13,652 nt of DNA from CAYWKS01 sp964458935 (GCA_964458935.1 CAYWKS010000046.1:1-13652), one strand, 5' to 3'; positions 6,488 through 12,538 are shown, numbered from the stretch's first letter. The notes: generated by a model not told the origin, from the sequence alone. Numbers and translations are program-made.

Positions 6488-7165
6488 ATGGACTACCGCA
6501 TCATCAGCATCGGCACGCTCAGCGAGCACCCGCTCTGGTCGACCCCGCAAGCCCGGCGGACCGCCCACGCCACCACCACGCTGATCACCGCCGGCGAGAA
6601 GCGGATCATGGTGGACCCGGCGTTGCCGAGCGAGGTGCTGGACGCCCGGTGCCGCGAGCGGTCGGGCCTCGGGCTCGACCGCGTGACCGACGTGTTCCTG
6701 ACCAACTTCCGGCCGGCGCATCGGCGGGCGCTGCCGGCGATGACCCACGCCCGGTGGTGGATCGACGCCGCCGAGCGGGAGACGATCGGTCGCAGCCTCA
6801 TCGGCCAGCTCGAGGCGGTCGGCGCCGACGACGCCGAGACCGAGCAGGTGCTCAAGACCGAGATCGCGCTGCTGCAGCGGTGCGGCGAGGCGCCCGACAG
6901 CCTCGCGCCGCAGGTCGACCTGTTCCCGTTGCACGGGTTCACGCCCGGCACGTGCGGGCTGCTGATCAGCAAGCCGACCGCGACCGTGCTCGTGGCCGGC
7001 GACGCGGTGGCGACCGTCGAGCACATCGAGCGGGGGCAGGTGCTCGCCGGGGCGTTCGACGTCGACCAGGCCCGCGCCAGCCTCGCCGAGGTCCTCGAGA
7101 TCGCCGACTGGATCGTGCCCGGCCACGACAACCTCACACCGAACCTCACGCGGCACGGGTTCTGA
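6488..7165 (+). CDS. Metallo-beta-lactamase-fold protein with degenerate metal site
   Basis: The 225-residue protein follows the order of an MBL-fold hydrolase of the glyoxalase-II-like type: strand TTTLITAGEKRIMVDPAL (29-46), VTDVFLTNFRPAHRRAL (66-82), PLHGFTPGTCGLLI (147-160), TVLVAGDAV (166-174) and DWIVPGHDNLTP (207-218). In active members the second segment is HxHxDH, but here it reads N73-F-R75-P-A77-H78, so three of the four key residues are replaced. The third-histidine position (normally PGHTPG) is F151. Asp172 and His213 remain. It may thus bind one metal weakly or have lost catalysis; sequencing error is unlikely since the frame is open and the changes lie in several codons. It lies between coaD and the methyltransferase, with gaps of 56 and 21 bp. 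The substrate is unknown. The start could also be 6482 (two more residues). Confidence 0.75.
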   Translation: MDYRIISIGTLSEHPLWSTPQARRTAHATTTLITAGEKRIMVDPALPSEVLDARCRERSGLGLDRVTDVFLTNFRPAHRRALPAMTHARWWIDAAERETIGRSLIGQLEAVGADDAETEQVLKTEIALLQRCGEAPDSLAPQVDLFPLHGFTPGTCGLLISKPTATVLVAGDAVATVEHIERGQVLAGAFDVDQARASLAEVLEIADWIVPGHDNLTPNLTRHGF

Positions 7166-7174
7166 AGCCCCGGG

Positions 7175-7180
7175 TAGGAT
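7175..7180 (+). promoter_or_regulatory. -10 element or Shine-Dalgarno before the methyltransferase
   Basis: TAGGAT ends 6 nt before ATG 7187, in a 21-bp gap. It fits the leaderless -10 pattern, but its AGGA (7176-7179) would also be a Shine-Dalgarno with 7-nt spacing. The two readings cannot be separated by sequence. Confidence 0.45.
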
Positions 7181-7186
7181 GCGGCC

Positions 7187-8356
7187 ATGCCCACCTGGCC
7201 CGACGTGCTGGATCACGGCGACCTGCTCGACGCCTGCGCGGCGTGCGCGTCGTTCGACGACCCGGCCACGGTCGCGCGACTCCGCCGGCTCGCCGACGCC
7301 GAACTCGTCCGCCAGGCGATGGGCCTGACCGTGGCGCGGCGGAAGGCCGCGGGCAAGCTGCCCCACGCCGACCGGCTCATCGCCGACGCCGAGGGCGTCG
7401 AGCAGGCGACCGCGCTGACCGTCGCCCGCCACAAGTCCCACCGCTTCGCGCGGCTCAAGCCCGGGACGATCATCGATCTGTGCTGCGGGATCGGCGGCGA
7501 CGCGATGGCGCTGGCCGACGCGGCCGACGTCGTGCTGATCGATCGCGACGCCGACCGCGCGTACGCCGCGCAGCACAACGTGCGGGTTGTCACCGGCCGC
7601 GTCGCGGCCGCGGCCGCGGCCGACGTCACCACGATCCGCTGCCACGATCGCGTGTTGCACATCGATCCGGCGCGCCGCGATGAGCGCGGCCGCCGCCACC
7701 GTTACGCCGACTACATCCCGGGCCCCGAGGCGCTGGATGCGCTGCTGCGCGACAACCCGACCGCCGCGATCAAGCTGGGCCCGGGCGTGGATGCGGCCGA
7801 CCTGCCCCCCGGCGAGGTCGAGTTCATCTCCGACGCCGGCACGCTGGTCCAGGCGGTGTTGTGGTGCGGTGAGCTGGCGCGGCACGATCGCGCGGCGACG
7901 CGCCTGGGCCCACCCGGCGCGAGCGGCGACACCGCACCGCCGCCGCGCTCGCTCGCCGGCACGCCGGCACCGCCGCCGATCAGCCCGCCCCGCCGCTACC
8001 TGTTCACCGTCGACCCGGCGGTCGAACGCGCCGAACTGATCGGCAACCTGTGCCTCGAGCACGGCGCGGCGATGGTGCATCCAGCCTTGGGCTTGATCAC
8101 GGCCGACGCGCCGATCGACGACGCGTTCTTGACCGCGTTCGAGTTGCACGCGGTGATGCCGTGGCGGCCGCGGAAGGTGCGCGGCTGGCTTGCCTCCCAC
8201 GACGGGGGGATCGTCGAGGTCAAGACCCGTGGCAAGGCGGTCGACCCCGACCGCGTGCAGGCCCAACTCCGCGGGGATGGCCGGACGCTGTACACGGTGT
8301 TCGTGCTGCGTTTCGAGCGTGAGCGGCGGGCATACATCGCCCGGCGTTGCGGGTGA
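7187..8356 (+). CDS. Class I SAM-dependent methyltransferase with THUMP-like C-terminal domain
   Basis: This 389-residue protein matches a widespread, poorly characterised family. Its N-terminal helical part holds KLPHADRLIADAEGVEQATALTVA (57-80). The Rossmann methyltransferase core has motif I IIDLCCGIGGD (95-105) for S-adenosylmethionine and the family motif HIDPARRDERGRR (158-170) plus DYIPG. The C-terminal THUMP-like domain (about 310-389) includes VEVKTRGKAVDP and LYTVFVLRF. THUMP domains bind RNA, so an RNA-modifying role is the likely guess, but the substrate of the family is not established to my knowledge. A Pro/Ala-rich insert (about 240-268) interrupts the core. It starts 21 bp after the MBL-fold gene, and 79 bp separate it from the kinase. 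ATG 7187 is the only sensible start, with AGGA upstream. Confidence 0.85.
   Translation: MPTWPDVLDHGDLLDACAACASFDDPATVARLRRLADAELVRQAMGLTVARRKAAGKLPHADRLIADAEGVEQATALTVARHKSHRFARLKPGTIIDLCCGIGGDAMALADAADVVLIDRDADRAYAAQHNVRVVTGRVAAAAAADVTTIRCHDRVLHIDPARRDERGRRHRYADYIPGPEALDALLRDNPTAAIKLGPGVDAADLPPGEVEFISDAGTLVQAVLWCGELARHDRAATRLGPPGASGDTAPPPRSLAGTPAPPPISPPRRYLFTVDPAVERAELIGNLCLEHGAAMVHPALGLITADAPIDDAFLTAFELHAVMPWRPRKVRGWLASHDGGIVEVKTRGKAVDPDRVQAQLRGDGRTLYTVFVLRFERERRAYIARRCG
7604..7621 (+). repeat. (GCGGCC)x3 in-frame hexamer repeat
   Basis: Three perfect GCGGCC units encode most of a six-alanine run (residues 140-145) of the methyltransferase. Six-base steps keep the frame if the repeat slips. 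The tract is also self-complementary. Confidence 0.6.
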
Positions 8357-8381
8357 CGCCCGCGGTCCGGGCGGCGCGGCG

Positions 8382-8410
8382 TTGGGCGGCCGATCCCGCG
8401 GCGGTACACT
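8382..8410 (+). promoter_or_regulatory. Candidate sigma70-type promoter of the histidine kinase
   Basis: TTGGGC (8382-8387) and TACACT (8405-8410) are 17 bp apart. Initiation near 8417 gives a leader of about 19 nt that carries the Shine-Dalgarno at 8424-8428. Confidence 0.5.
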
Positions 8411-8423
8411 GGCCGCGTTGGGT

Positions 8424-8428
8424 GGAGG
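8424..8428 (+). promoter_or_regulatory. Shine-Dalgarno of the histidine kinase gene
   Basis: GGAGG in GGTGGAGGTC, 7 nt before ATG 8436. It fixes this start rather than the downstream ATGs at 8454 and 8460, and contrasts with the leaderless-looking neighbours. Confidence 0.7.
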
Positions 8429-8435
8429 TCCGGCC

Positions 8436-9944
8436 ATGACGCTCGGCGGCAGGATGGCGATGAACCTGGCGGTGCTCACGGTCGCCGTGGCGGCGCTGGG
8501 CGGGGGGTCGATGCTGGTGCTCGACCGGCTGCACGAGCGGGTGTTCGTGACGATGGCGGCCGAGCGGACGGCGTGGACGGAGGTCTACCGCGCGTACGTG
8601 ACGCGGGTCGGCGCGCCGATCCTGGTGGCTTCGCAGGCGTTGCGCGCCAGCCCGATCGACGCCCCGGCGGCGCGGCAGCAGGTGCGTGAGGCGGCGCAGA
8701 GCCTGGCGCGGATCCGCCTGCCCGGCGTGGCGCCCGAGCCGGTCGCGGCGGCGTTCGACGAAGCGCGGCGGTCGTTGCGGCGGGCCGAGGACCAGTTGCG
8801 CCGCGCCCTCGCCGAGGGCGCGGCGTTCGACGCCGACCAGGCCGCCTCGCTCCGCGCCGAGCTCGACGAGGTCCGCGGTGTGGCGGCGCACCTCGCCGGG
8901 CAGATCCGCGGCAGCTACACGGCGATCGATGCGGCGATGCGGCGGCAGATGCGGCGGACCACGTGGATCATCGCGGGGCTGGCCGGCGTCGTGGCGCTGG
9001 GCGCGGCGGGGTTGAGCGTCCGCCAGTACCGCAGCGTCATGCGGCCGATCCGGCGGGTCACGGCGGGCGTGCGGGAGGTCGCCGCGGGGCGGTTCGACCG
9101 CCGGCTCGATGCGGCGGGCGACGACGAGCTGGCGGCGCTGTCCCGCGACTTCAACCGCATGGCCGCCCAGCTCGACGCGCTGTACCGCGAGCTGGAGCAG
9201 CGGGTCCGGGCCGCCAGCGGCGAGCTGGTCCGCGCCGAGCGGCTGGCGAGCGTCGGCTACCTCGCCGCGGGCGTCGCCCACGAGATCAACAACCCCCTGG
9301 GCATCATCGCCGGGCGTGCGGAGCTGGCGCTGCGCAAGCTCGGCGACGACCCGGCCGACGCCGACCAGCGCCGCGCCCTGCAGATCATCTGCGATGAGGC
9401 GTTCCGCTGTAAGGGCATCACCGAGAAGCTGCTGAGCCTCTCACGCGGGTCGGATGACGCGCGGGGCCCGGTCGATCTCGCGGCCGTCGCGGGGGAGGTC
9501 GCGGAGCTGGCGCGGCAGTTGCCGCGGTTCCGCGATCGCCCGGTGAGCGTGGAGCCCGAGCCCGGCGCCGCGCTCGAGGTTCACGCCAGCGCCGCGCAGA
9601 TGAAGCAGGTCTTGCTGAACCTGTCGATCAATGCGCTGCACGCGACCGAGCCGGCGACCGGGCGGGTGGCCATCGGCCTGCGGCGCGAAGGCGATCGTGT
9701 GGTGGTCCGCGTGGCGGACAACGGCCGGGGCATGGACACCGAGACCGTGGCGCGGGTGTTCGAGCCGTTCTTCACCGCGCGGCGGACACCCGCCGACACC
9801 GCCGACGCGGAGACACGACCGGGCACGGGGCTGGGGCTGAGCATCTGTCACGCGATCGTGACGTACCATGGCGGGACGATCCGCGCCCAAAGCGAAGGCC
9901 CCGGCAAGGGCAGCACGTTTACGATCGAGCTGCCGGCGACCTGA
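8436..9944 (+). CDS. Membrane sensor histidine kinase (HAMP, HisKA, HATPase)
   Basis: The 502-residue protein is a two-component sensor. TM1 is at about residues 9-29. A periplasmic helical domain (30-175), Ala/Arg-rich and probably a four-helix bundle, has no recognised ligand motif. TM2 is at about 177-197 (WIIAGLAGVVALGAAGLSV). HAMP (198-250) starts RPIRRVTAGVREVAAGRFDRR, with a coiled-coil lead-in LDALYRELEQRVRAASGELV. HisKA contains phosphoacceptor H282 in GVAHEINNPLGI. The ATPase domain has the N box LLNLSINALHA (N395, N399), G1 DNGRGMD (428-434), the F-box VFEPFFTAR and G2 GTGLGLS (463-469). All catalytic boxes are intact. HEINNPL places it near the NtrB-like kinases that partner with Fis-type regulators, which fits the gene 56 bp downstream. 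Confidence 0.93.
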   Translation: MTLGGRMAMNLAVLTVAVAALGGGSMLVLDRLHERVFVTMAAERTAWTEVYRAYVTRVGAPILVASQALRASPIDAPAARQQVREAAQSLARIRLPGVAPEPVAAAFDEARRSLRRAEDQLRRALAEGAAFDADQAASLRAELDEVRGVAAHLAGQIRGSYTAIDAAMRRQMRRTTWIIAGLAGVVALGAAGLSVRQYRSVMRPIRRVTAGVREVAAGRFDRRLDAAGDDELAALSRDFNRMAAQLDALYRELEQRVRAASGELVRAERLASVGYLAAGVAHEINNPLGIIAGRAELALRKLGDDPADADQRRALQIICDEAFRCKGITEKLLSLSRGSDDARGPVDLAAVAGEVAELARQLPRFRDRPVSVEPEPGAALEVHASAAQMKQVLLNLSINALHATEPATGRVAIGLRREGDRVVVRVADNGRGMDTETVARVFEPFFTARRTPADTADAETRPGTGLGLSICHAIVTYHGGTIRAQSEGPGKGSTFTIELPAT

Positions 9945-9978
9945 AGCGAGCCGCCGCGCGTGGCGCGTTGGCCGCGGT

Positions 9979-9994
9979 TAAGCTGTGGGCGAGG
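9979..9994 (+). promoter_or_regulatory. Candidate -10 and Shine-Dalgarno of the response regulator
   Basis: TAAGCT (9979-9984) could be a -10 element and GAGG (9991-9994) lies 6 nt before ATG 10001. The GAGG supports this start over an upstream TTG at 9968. If the -10 is real, the regulator can be made independently of the kinase. Confidence 0.4.
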
Positions 9995-10000
9995 TCGACG

Positions 10001-10630
10001 ATGCGAATGGAACCGGATCATCCCGAGCGGGACGTGCTGATCGTCGAGGACGAGCCTCGCATGGGCCAGATGCTCGGCGAGGCGATGGTCGAGCTGGGCT
10101 ACCGCGCGACGGTCGTGACCACCGGGGAGCAGGCGGTGCGGCAGTTCGAGTCCGAGCCGCGGCCGATCGTGATCGTGGACCTGAACCTGCCGGGCATGAG
10201 CGGGTTGGAGTGCCTGGAGCGGATCCGCGGCGGCTGGCCGGACACCGCGGCGATCATCCTGACCGGGTTCGGCGACCTCGACGCGGCCAAGCGGGCGATC
10301 CATCTTGACGTCGTGGAGTTCCTGACCAAGCCCGCGCACCTCGGCGACCTCGACCGGGCCCTCAGCCGCGCCGAGCAGCGCCTGCACGAGCGCGACATGC
10401 AGCAACTCCGCCGTCGGCTGGCCGAGCGGCACCCCGACGCCGCCGACGCCGGCGATGCGGACGAGGCCGACGCACCGGTGACGCTGCGTGAGCTGGAGCG
10501 GCGCGCGATCCTCGACGCGCTGGCGCGGCACGACGGCAACCGCGAGCACACCGCCCATGAACTGGGTATCAGCGTCCGCACGCTGTACTACCGCTTGAAG
10601 GAATACCAGGACGCCGGCGAGGACGTGTGA
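10001..10630 (+). CDS. Response regulator, receiver plus Fis-type HTH, no AAA+ domain
   Basis: This 209-residue protein has a complete receiver domain: acidic pair E16/D17 in VLIVEDEP, phosphoacceptor D60 in IVDLNLPGMSG, T88 in ILTGFG and K110 in LTKPA. An Asp/Ala-rich linker (about 143-160) leads to a Fis-family helix-turn-helix, LERRAILDALARHDGNREHT followed by AHELGISVRTLYYRLKEY. The sigma54-interacting AAA+ domain of NtrC is absent, so it should act as a direct DNA-binding regulator like the RegA/PrrA/ActR type and not as an enhancer-binding activator. It is very probably the partner of the upstream kinase, 56 bp away on the same strand. Its targets are not evident. Start 10001 has GAGG upstream; 10007 is an alternative. 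Its stop lies inside a hairpin shared with sucD. Confidence 0.92.
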   Translation: MRMEPDHPERDVLIVEDEPRMGQMLGEAMVELGYRATVVTTGEQAVRQFESEPRPIVIVDLNLPGMSGLECLERIRGGWPDTAAIILTGFGDLDAAKRAIHLDVVEFLTKPAHLGDLDRALSRAEQRLHERDMQQLRRRLAERHPDAADAGDADEADAPVTLRELERRAILDALARHDGNREHTAHELGISVRTLYYRLKEYQDAGEDV

Positions 10631-10648
10631 CCGGCGCGGGCCGTCACA
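10626..10648. terminator. Inverted repeat spanning both convergent stop codons (regulator/sucD)
   Basis: TGTGAC (10626-10631) pairs with GTCACA (10643-10648), with an inner GGC/GCC pairing and a GCGG loop. The arms contain the TGA of the regulator (10628-10630) and the stop of sucD (10646-10644). The 13-bp gap leaves no other room for termination, so it may act in both directions. It has no T-run. Confidence 0.4.
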
Positions 10649-11555
10649 GCCCCAGCGCTTGGGCCATCGCCGCGCCCATGTCGGCGGGGCTGTCGGCGAT
10701 GGTGACACCGGCGGCCTGGAGGGCGGCGATCTTGTCGTCGGCCTTTCCGGACCCGCGGGCGATGATCGCGCCGGCGTGACCCATCCGCTTGCCGGGCGGC
10801 GCGGTCTGGCCGGCGATGAAGCCGGCGACCGGCTTGGTCACGTGCGCCTTGATGTGCTCGGCCGCCCGCTCCTCGTCGTCCCCGCCGATCTCGCCGATCA
10901 CGAGCATGCCGTCGGTCTGGTCGTCGGCCTCGAACAGGTCGAGCAGTTCGATGAAGTTCAGGCCCTTGACCGGGTCGCCGCCGATCCCGACGCACGTGGT
11001 CTGACCGATGCCGCGCTGGGAGGTCTGCCAGACCGCCTCGTAGGTCAGCGTGCCCGAGCGGGAGATGATGCCGATCGCCTTGCCGGTCGACGCCTCGTCC
11101 GCGGGCAGGTGGATGTAACCGGGCATGATGCCGATCTTGCAGCCGCTGCCGCCGGCGCCGGGGGTGATGATGCCCGGGCAGTTGGGCCCGATCATGTGGG
11201 CCCCGTCGTACCCGGCCAGCGCGTGCTTGACCCGCACCATGTCATGCACGGGGATGTGCTCGGTGATGACGACGATGGTCTTGACGCCGGCGTCGGCGGC
11301 CTCGAGCACGGCGTCGGCGGCGAAGGCCGGCGGGACGAAGATCATCGTCGCGTCAGCGCCGGTTGCCTCGACGGCGTCGCAGCAGGTGTTGTAGATCGGC
11401 AGGCCGTTCGCGTCGGTCTGCCCGCCCTTGTCGGGCACGACGCCGGCGACCATCTGCGTGCCGTAGTCCAGGCACATCCTGGTATGAAACGCGCCGGCCG
11501 AACCGGTGATGCCCTGGCACAGGACCTTCGTGCTGGAATCGACGAGGATGCTCAT
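10644..11555 (-). CDS. sucD: Succinyl-CoA synthetase (succinate-CoA ligase) subunit alpha
   Basis: SucD (303 aa) forms the CoA-binding and phosphohistidine half of succinyl-CoA synthetase, which makes ATP or GTP from succinyl-CoA in the TCA cycle. The N-terminus MSILVDSSTKVLCQGITGSAG is the CoA-binding Rossmann segment. VPPAFAADAVLEA, ITEHIPVHDM, MIGPNCPGIITP and ISRSGTLTYEAVWQT are family blocks. The active-site histidine lies in GHAGAIIARGSGKADDKIAAL at about residue 260. It is close to the usual 290-300 residues. ATG 11555 is fixed by the family start. The beta subunit gene sucC, usually immediately upstream in a sucCD operon, is absent; the next gene upstream is a small secreted protein. 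A TATCAT element sits 9 nt before the ATG, so it appears to have its own promoter. Confidence 0.95.
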   Translation of the reverse strand: MSILVDSSTKVLCQGITGSAGAFHTRMCLDYGTQMVAGVVPDKGGQTDANGLPIYNTCCDAVEATGADATMIFVPPAFAADAVLEAADAGVKTIVVITEHIPVHDMVRVKHALAGYDGAHMIGPNCPGIITPGAGGSGCKIGIMPGYIHLPADEASTGKAIGIISRSGTLTYEAVWQTSQRGIGQTTCVGIGGDPVKGLNFIELLDLFEADDQTDGMLVIGEIGGDDEERAAEHIKAHVTKPVAGFIAGQTAPPGKRMGHAGAIIARGSGKADDKIAALQAAGVTIADSPADMGAAMAQALGL

Positions 11556-11564
11556 AGGGGCCGA

Positions 11565-11570
11565 ATGATA
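11565..11570 (-). promoter_or_regulatory. Candidate near-leaderless -10 element of sucD
   Basis: On the minus strand TATCAT ends 9 nt before the ATG at 11555, predicting a leader of about 0-3 nt. No Shine-Dalgarno is visible. This is the third use of TATCAT next to a start codon in the window. Confidence 0.5.
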
Positions 11571-11600
11571 GCGATTCCCGGCGGATCGTGCAGCACCGCC

Positions 11601-11628
11601 GCGATCCCCGCCCGGGGCGATCCCCGCC
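11601..11628. repeat. Two tandem copies of GCGATCCCCGCC, 16-bp period
   Basis: GCGATCCCCGCC occurs at 11601-11612 and 11617-11628. Between them CCCC and GGGG can also pair. The repeat lies between the sucD promoter and the stop of the secreted mini-protein. A helical-turn-and-a-half period could suit a regulator or a weak terminator; no evidence decides. Confidence 0.45.
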
Positions 11629-11660
11629 GGACCACGCCGCGGACTGCTTGTCGCGTTCGA

Positions 11661-11804
11661 TCACCAGTGCCACGGGCGGGCGTCGTCGACAGCGCGATAG
11701 ACCGGCTCGTCATTGGCCTGGTCGTCGGCCACAGCGGCGCCGGTAAACGTGCCAGTAATCATGATGGCGATGAAGGTGAACGCACGAAGCAGCCGAGATC
11801 GCAT
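11661..11804 (-). CDS. Secreted mini-protein, 47 aa, unknown function
   Basis: The frame begins MRSRLLRAFTFIAIMITGTF, a short Arg-rich n-region and hydrophobic core, followed by GAAVA and an AxA signal-peptidase site after residue 26. The predicted mature peptide is only 21 residues: acidic, beginning DDQANDEP and ending DDARPWHW. I recognise no family. Support for a real gene is strong for its size: GGGAGG 9 nt upstream of the ATG, and a consensus-like promoter (TTGACG, 18 bp, TAATCT) with a leader of about 37 nt. The frame extends upstream to 11858 but that part lacks a start signal. Eleven of 47 codons end in A or T, more than in the neighbouring genes. There is no lipobox cysteine, so export to the periplasm or outside is expected. 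A possible secreted peptide signal or the remnant of a longer exported protein. Confidence 0.6.
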   Translation of the reverse strand: MRSRLLRAFTFIAIMITGTFTGAAVADDQANDEPVYRAVDDARPWHW

Positions 11805-11813
11805 GGTCGGTGG

Positions 11814-11819
11814 CCTCCC
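11814..11819 (-). promoter_or_regulatory. Strong Shine-Dalgarno of the secreted mini-protein
   Basis: GGGAGG on the minus strand with a 9-nt spacing to ATG 11804. It is one of the best ribosome binding sites in the window and selects this start over in-frame ones upstream. Confidence 0.6.
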
Positions 11820-11847
11820 GAAATAAGCCGTGCACGGAACATCTGGA

Positions 11848-11877
11848 AGATTACCCAACCCGCCGAGCCCGCGTCAA
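11848..11877 (-). promoter_or_regulatory. Consensus-like sigma70 promoter of the secreted mini-protein
   Basis: TTGACG (11877-11872) and TAATCT (11853-11848) are 18 bp apart on the minus strand. It has the best -35 match seen in this window. It lies in the gap after the chelatase stop, so the small gene is probably transcribed on its own. Confidence 0.55.
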
Positions 11878-11920
11878 TGAAAATGCCGCAGTGGTGGCGT
11901 ATCGCGTCGGCGGCGACGGG

Positions 11921-12397
11921 TCATACCTGTTGCGCCGCGTCGGCGCCGACGTGCATCTGGCATTTGCCGGTGCCGCGGCAGGATTCGCATTCCTCGGCCT
12001 CGCCGGCCGCGCGCGACAGGCAATGCGTGATCCGGTCGTTCATCAGCGACGCCATGCCCGGGTGCAGGCCCAGCGGCGAGGTGACCAGCCACTGCACGTG
12101 CGGGTGCTTGGCCGCCGCTTGGGCGGTCAGCTCCGGGATGTCCTCGTTCCAGTGCTTGCCCGGCAGCAGGAAGTAGGGATTGACCACGACCGTCGTCGCC
12201 CCGCGATCCACGCAGCGATCGAACGCCGTAGCGATGCTCGGCTCAGCGAGTTCCATGTGGGCCGGCTCGATGATCGGCCAAGTCGTGTGTCCGCGGAACA
12301 ACTCGACGACTTCGAGGAGCATGTCGTTGGACGCGGCCCGCCGCGAGCCATGATCGACGATGATGATGCCGGTGGTGGCGGGGTCGTGCATAACCAT
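11921..12397 (-). CDS. CbiX/SirB-type sirohydrochlorin chelatase with Cys-rich tail
   Basis: The 158-residue protein belongs to the short CbiX/SirB class that inserts Fe or Co into sirohydrochlorin for sirohaem or cobalamin. It shows the first-strand motif IIIVDHGSR with H16, the helix EPAHMELAEPSI (44-55), and VVVNPYFLLPGKHWNEDIPEL (70-90) with the second metal-handling residue H82. LGLHPGMASLMNDRI follows. The C-terminus carries ECESCRGTGKCQMH with C137, C140, C146 and H149, a small Cys cluster that could bind zinc or an iron-sulfur centre. No other tetrapyrrole gene is nearby, so iron or cobalt specificity is open. Start 12397 was chosen because TACCAT lies 5 nt upstream; 12391 is possible. 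It is divergent from gcvP. Confidence 0.85.
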   Translation of the reverse strand: MVMHDPATTGIIIVDHGSRRAASNDMLLEVVELFRGHTTWPIIEPAHMELAEPSIATAFDRCVDRGATTVVVNPYFLLPGKHWNEDIPELTAQAAAKHPHVQWLVTSPLGLHPGMASLMNDRITHCLSRAAGEAEECESCRGTGKCQMHVGADAAQQV

Positions 12398-12402
12398 GGG
12401 CA

Positions 12403-12408
12403 ATGGTA
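12403..12408 (-). promoter_or_regulatory. Candidate leaderless -10 element of the chelatase gene
   Basis: TACCAT on the minus strand is followed by TGCCC and ATG at 12397. If the start is 12391 the gap is 11 nt. There is no Shine-Dalgarno and no -35 match. Confidence 0.4.
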
Positions 12409-12475
12409 CTCATGCAGTTCGCGACGAGCGAGGGCGGCCGCGGGCGGGACATGCGGGCGACCATTCTGGCGCTAT

Positions 12476-12499
12476 GGGTCCGGGTGGGGGCCGGGTGGG
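12476..12499 (+). other. Five-run G-quadruplex motif upstream of gcvP
   Basis: G3 (12476-12478), G3 (12482-12484), G5 (12486-12490), G3 (12493-12495) and G3 (12497-12499) have loops of 3, 1, 2 and 1 bases. It lies in the 200-bp chelatase/gcvP divergent region, about 40 bp upstream of the gcvP -35 box and outside the predicted transcript. Nothing else is recognisable in 12409-12475. Confidence 0.5.
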
Positions 12500-12538
12500 C
12501 CCCGCGCACGAGCTTGCGGCCGGCGTGCCTTTCATCAG

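Noticed and set aside
6128..8479. 783-codon minus-strand frame across coaD, the MBL-fold gene and the methyltransferase
   Set aside because: It crosses three recognisable plus-strand genes, and shows the Arg/Ala/Gly/Val composition typical of antisense frames in GC-rich DNA.
11601..11628. Tandem GCGATCCCCGCC copies as a CRISPR-like or iteron array
   Set aside because: Only two copies with a 4-bp spacer, too few for either; kept only as a small repeat.
11805..11858. Longer secreted protein starting near 11858
   Set aside because: It would begin upstream of the predicted transcription start and ignore the strong Shine-Dalgarno before ATG 11804.
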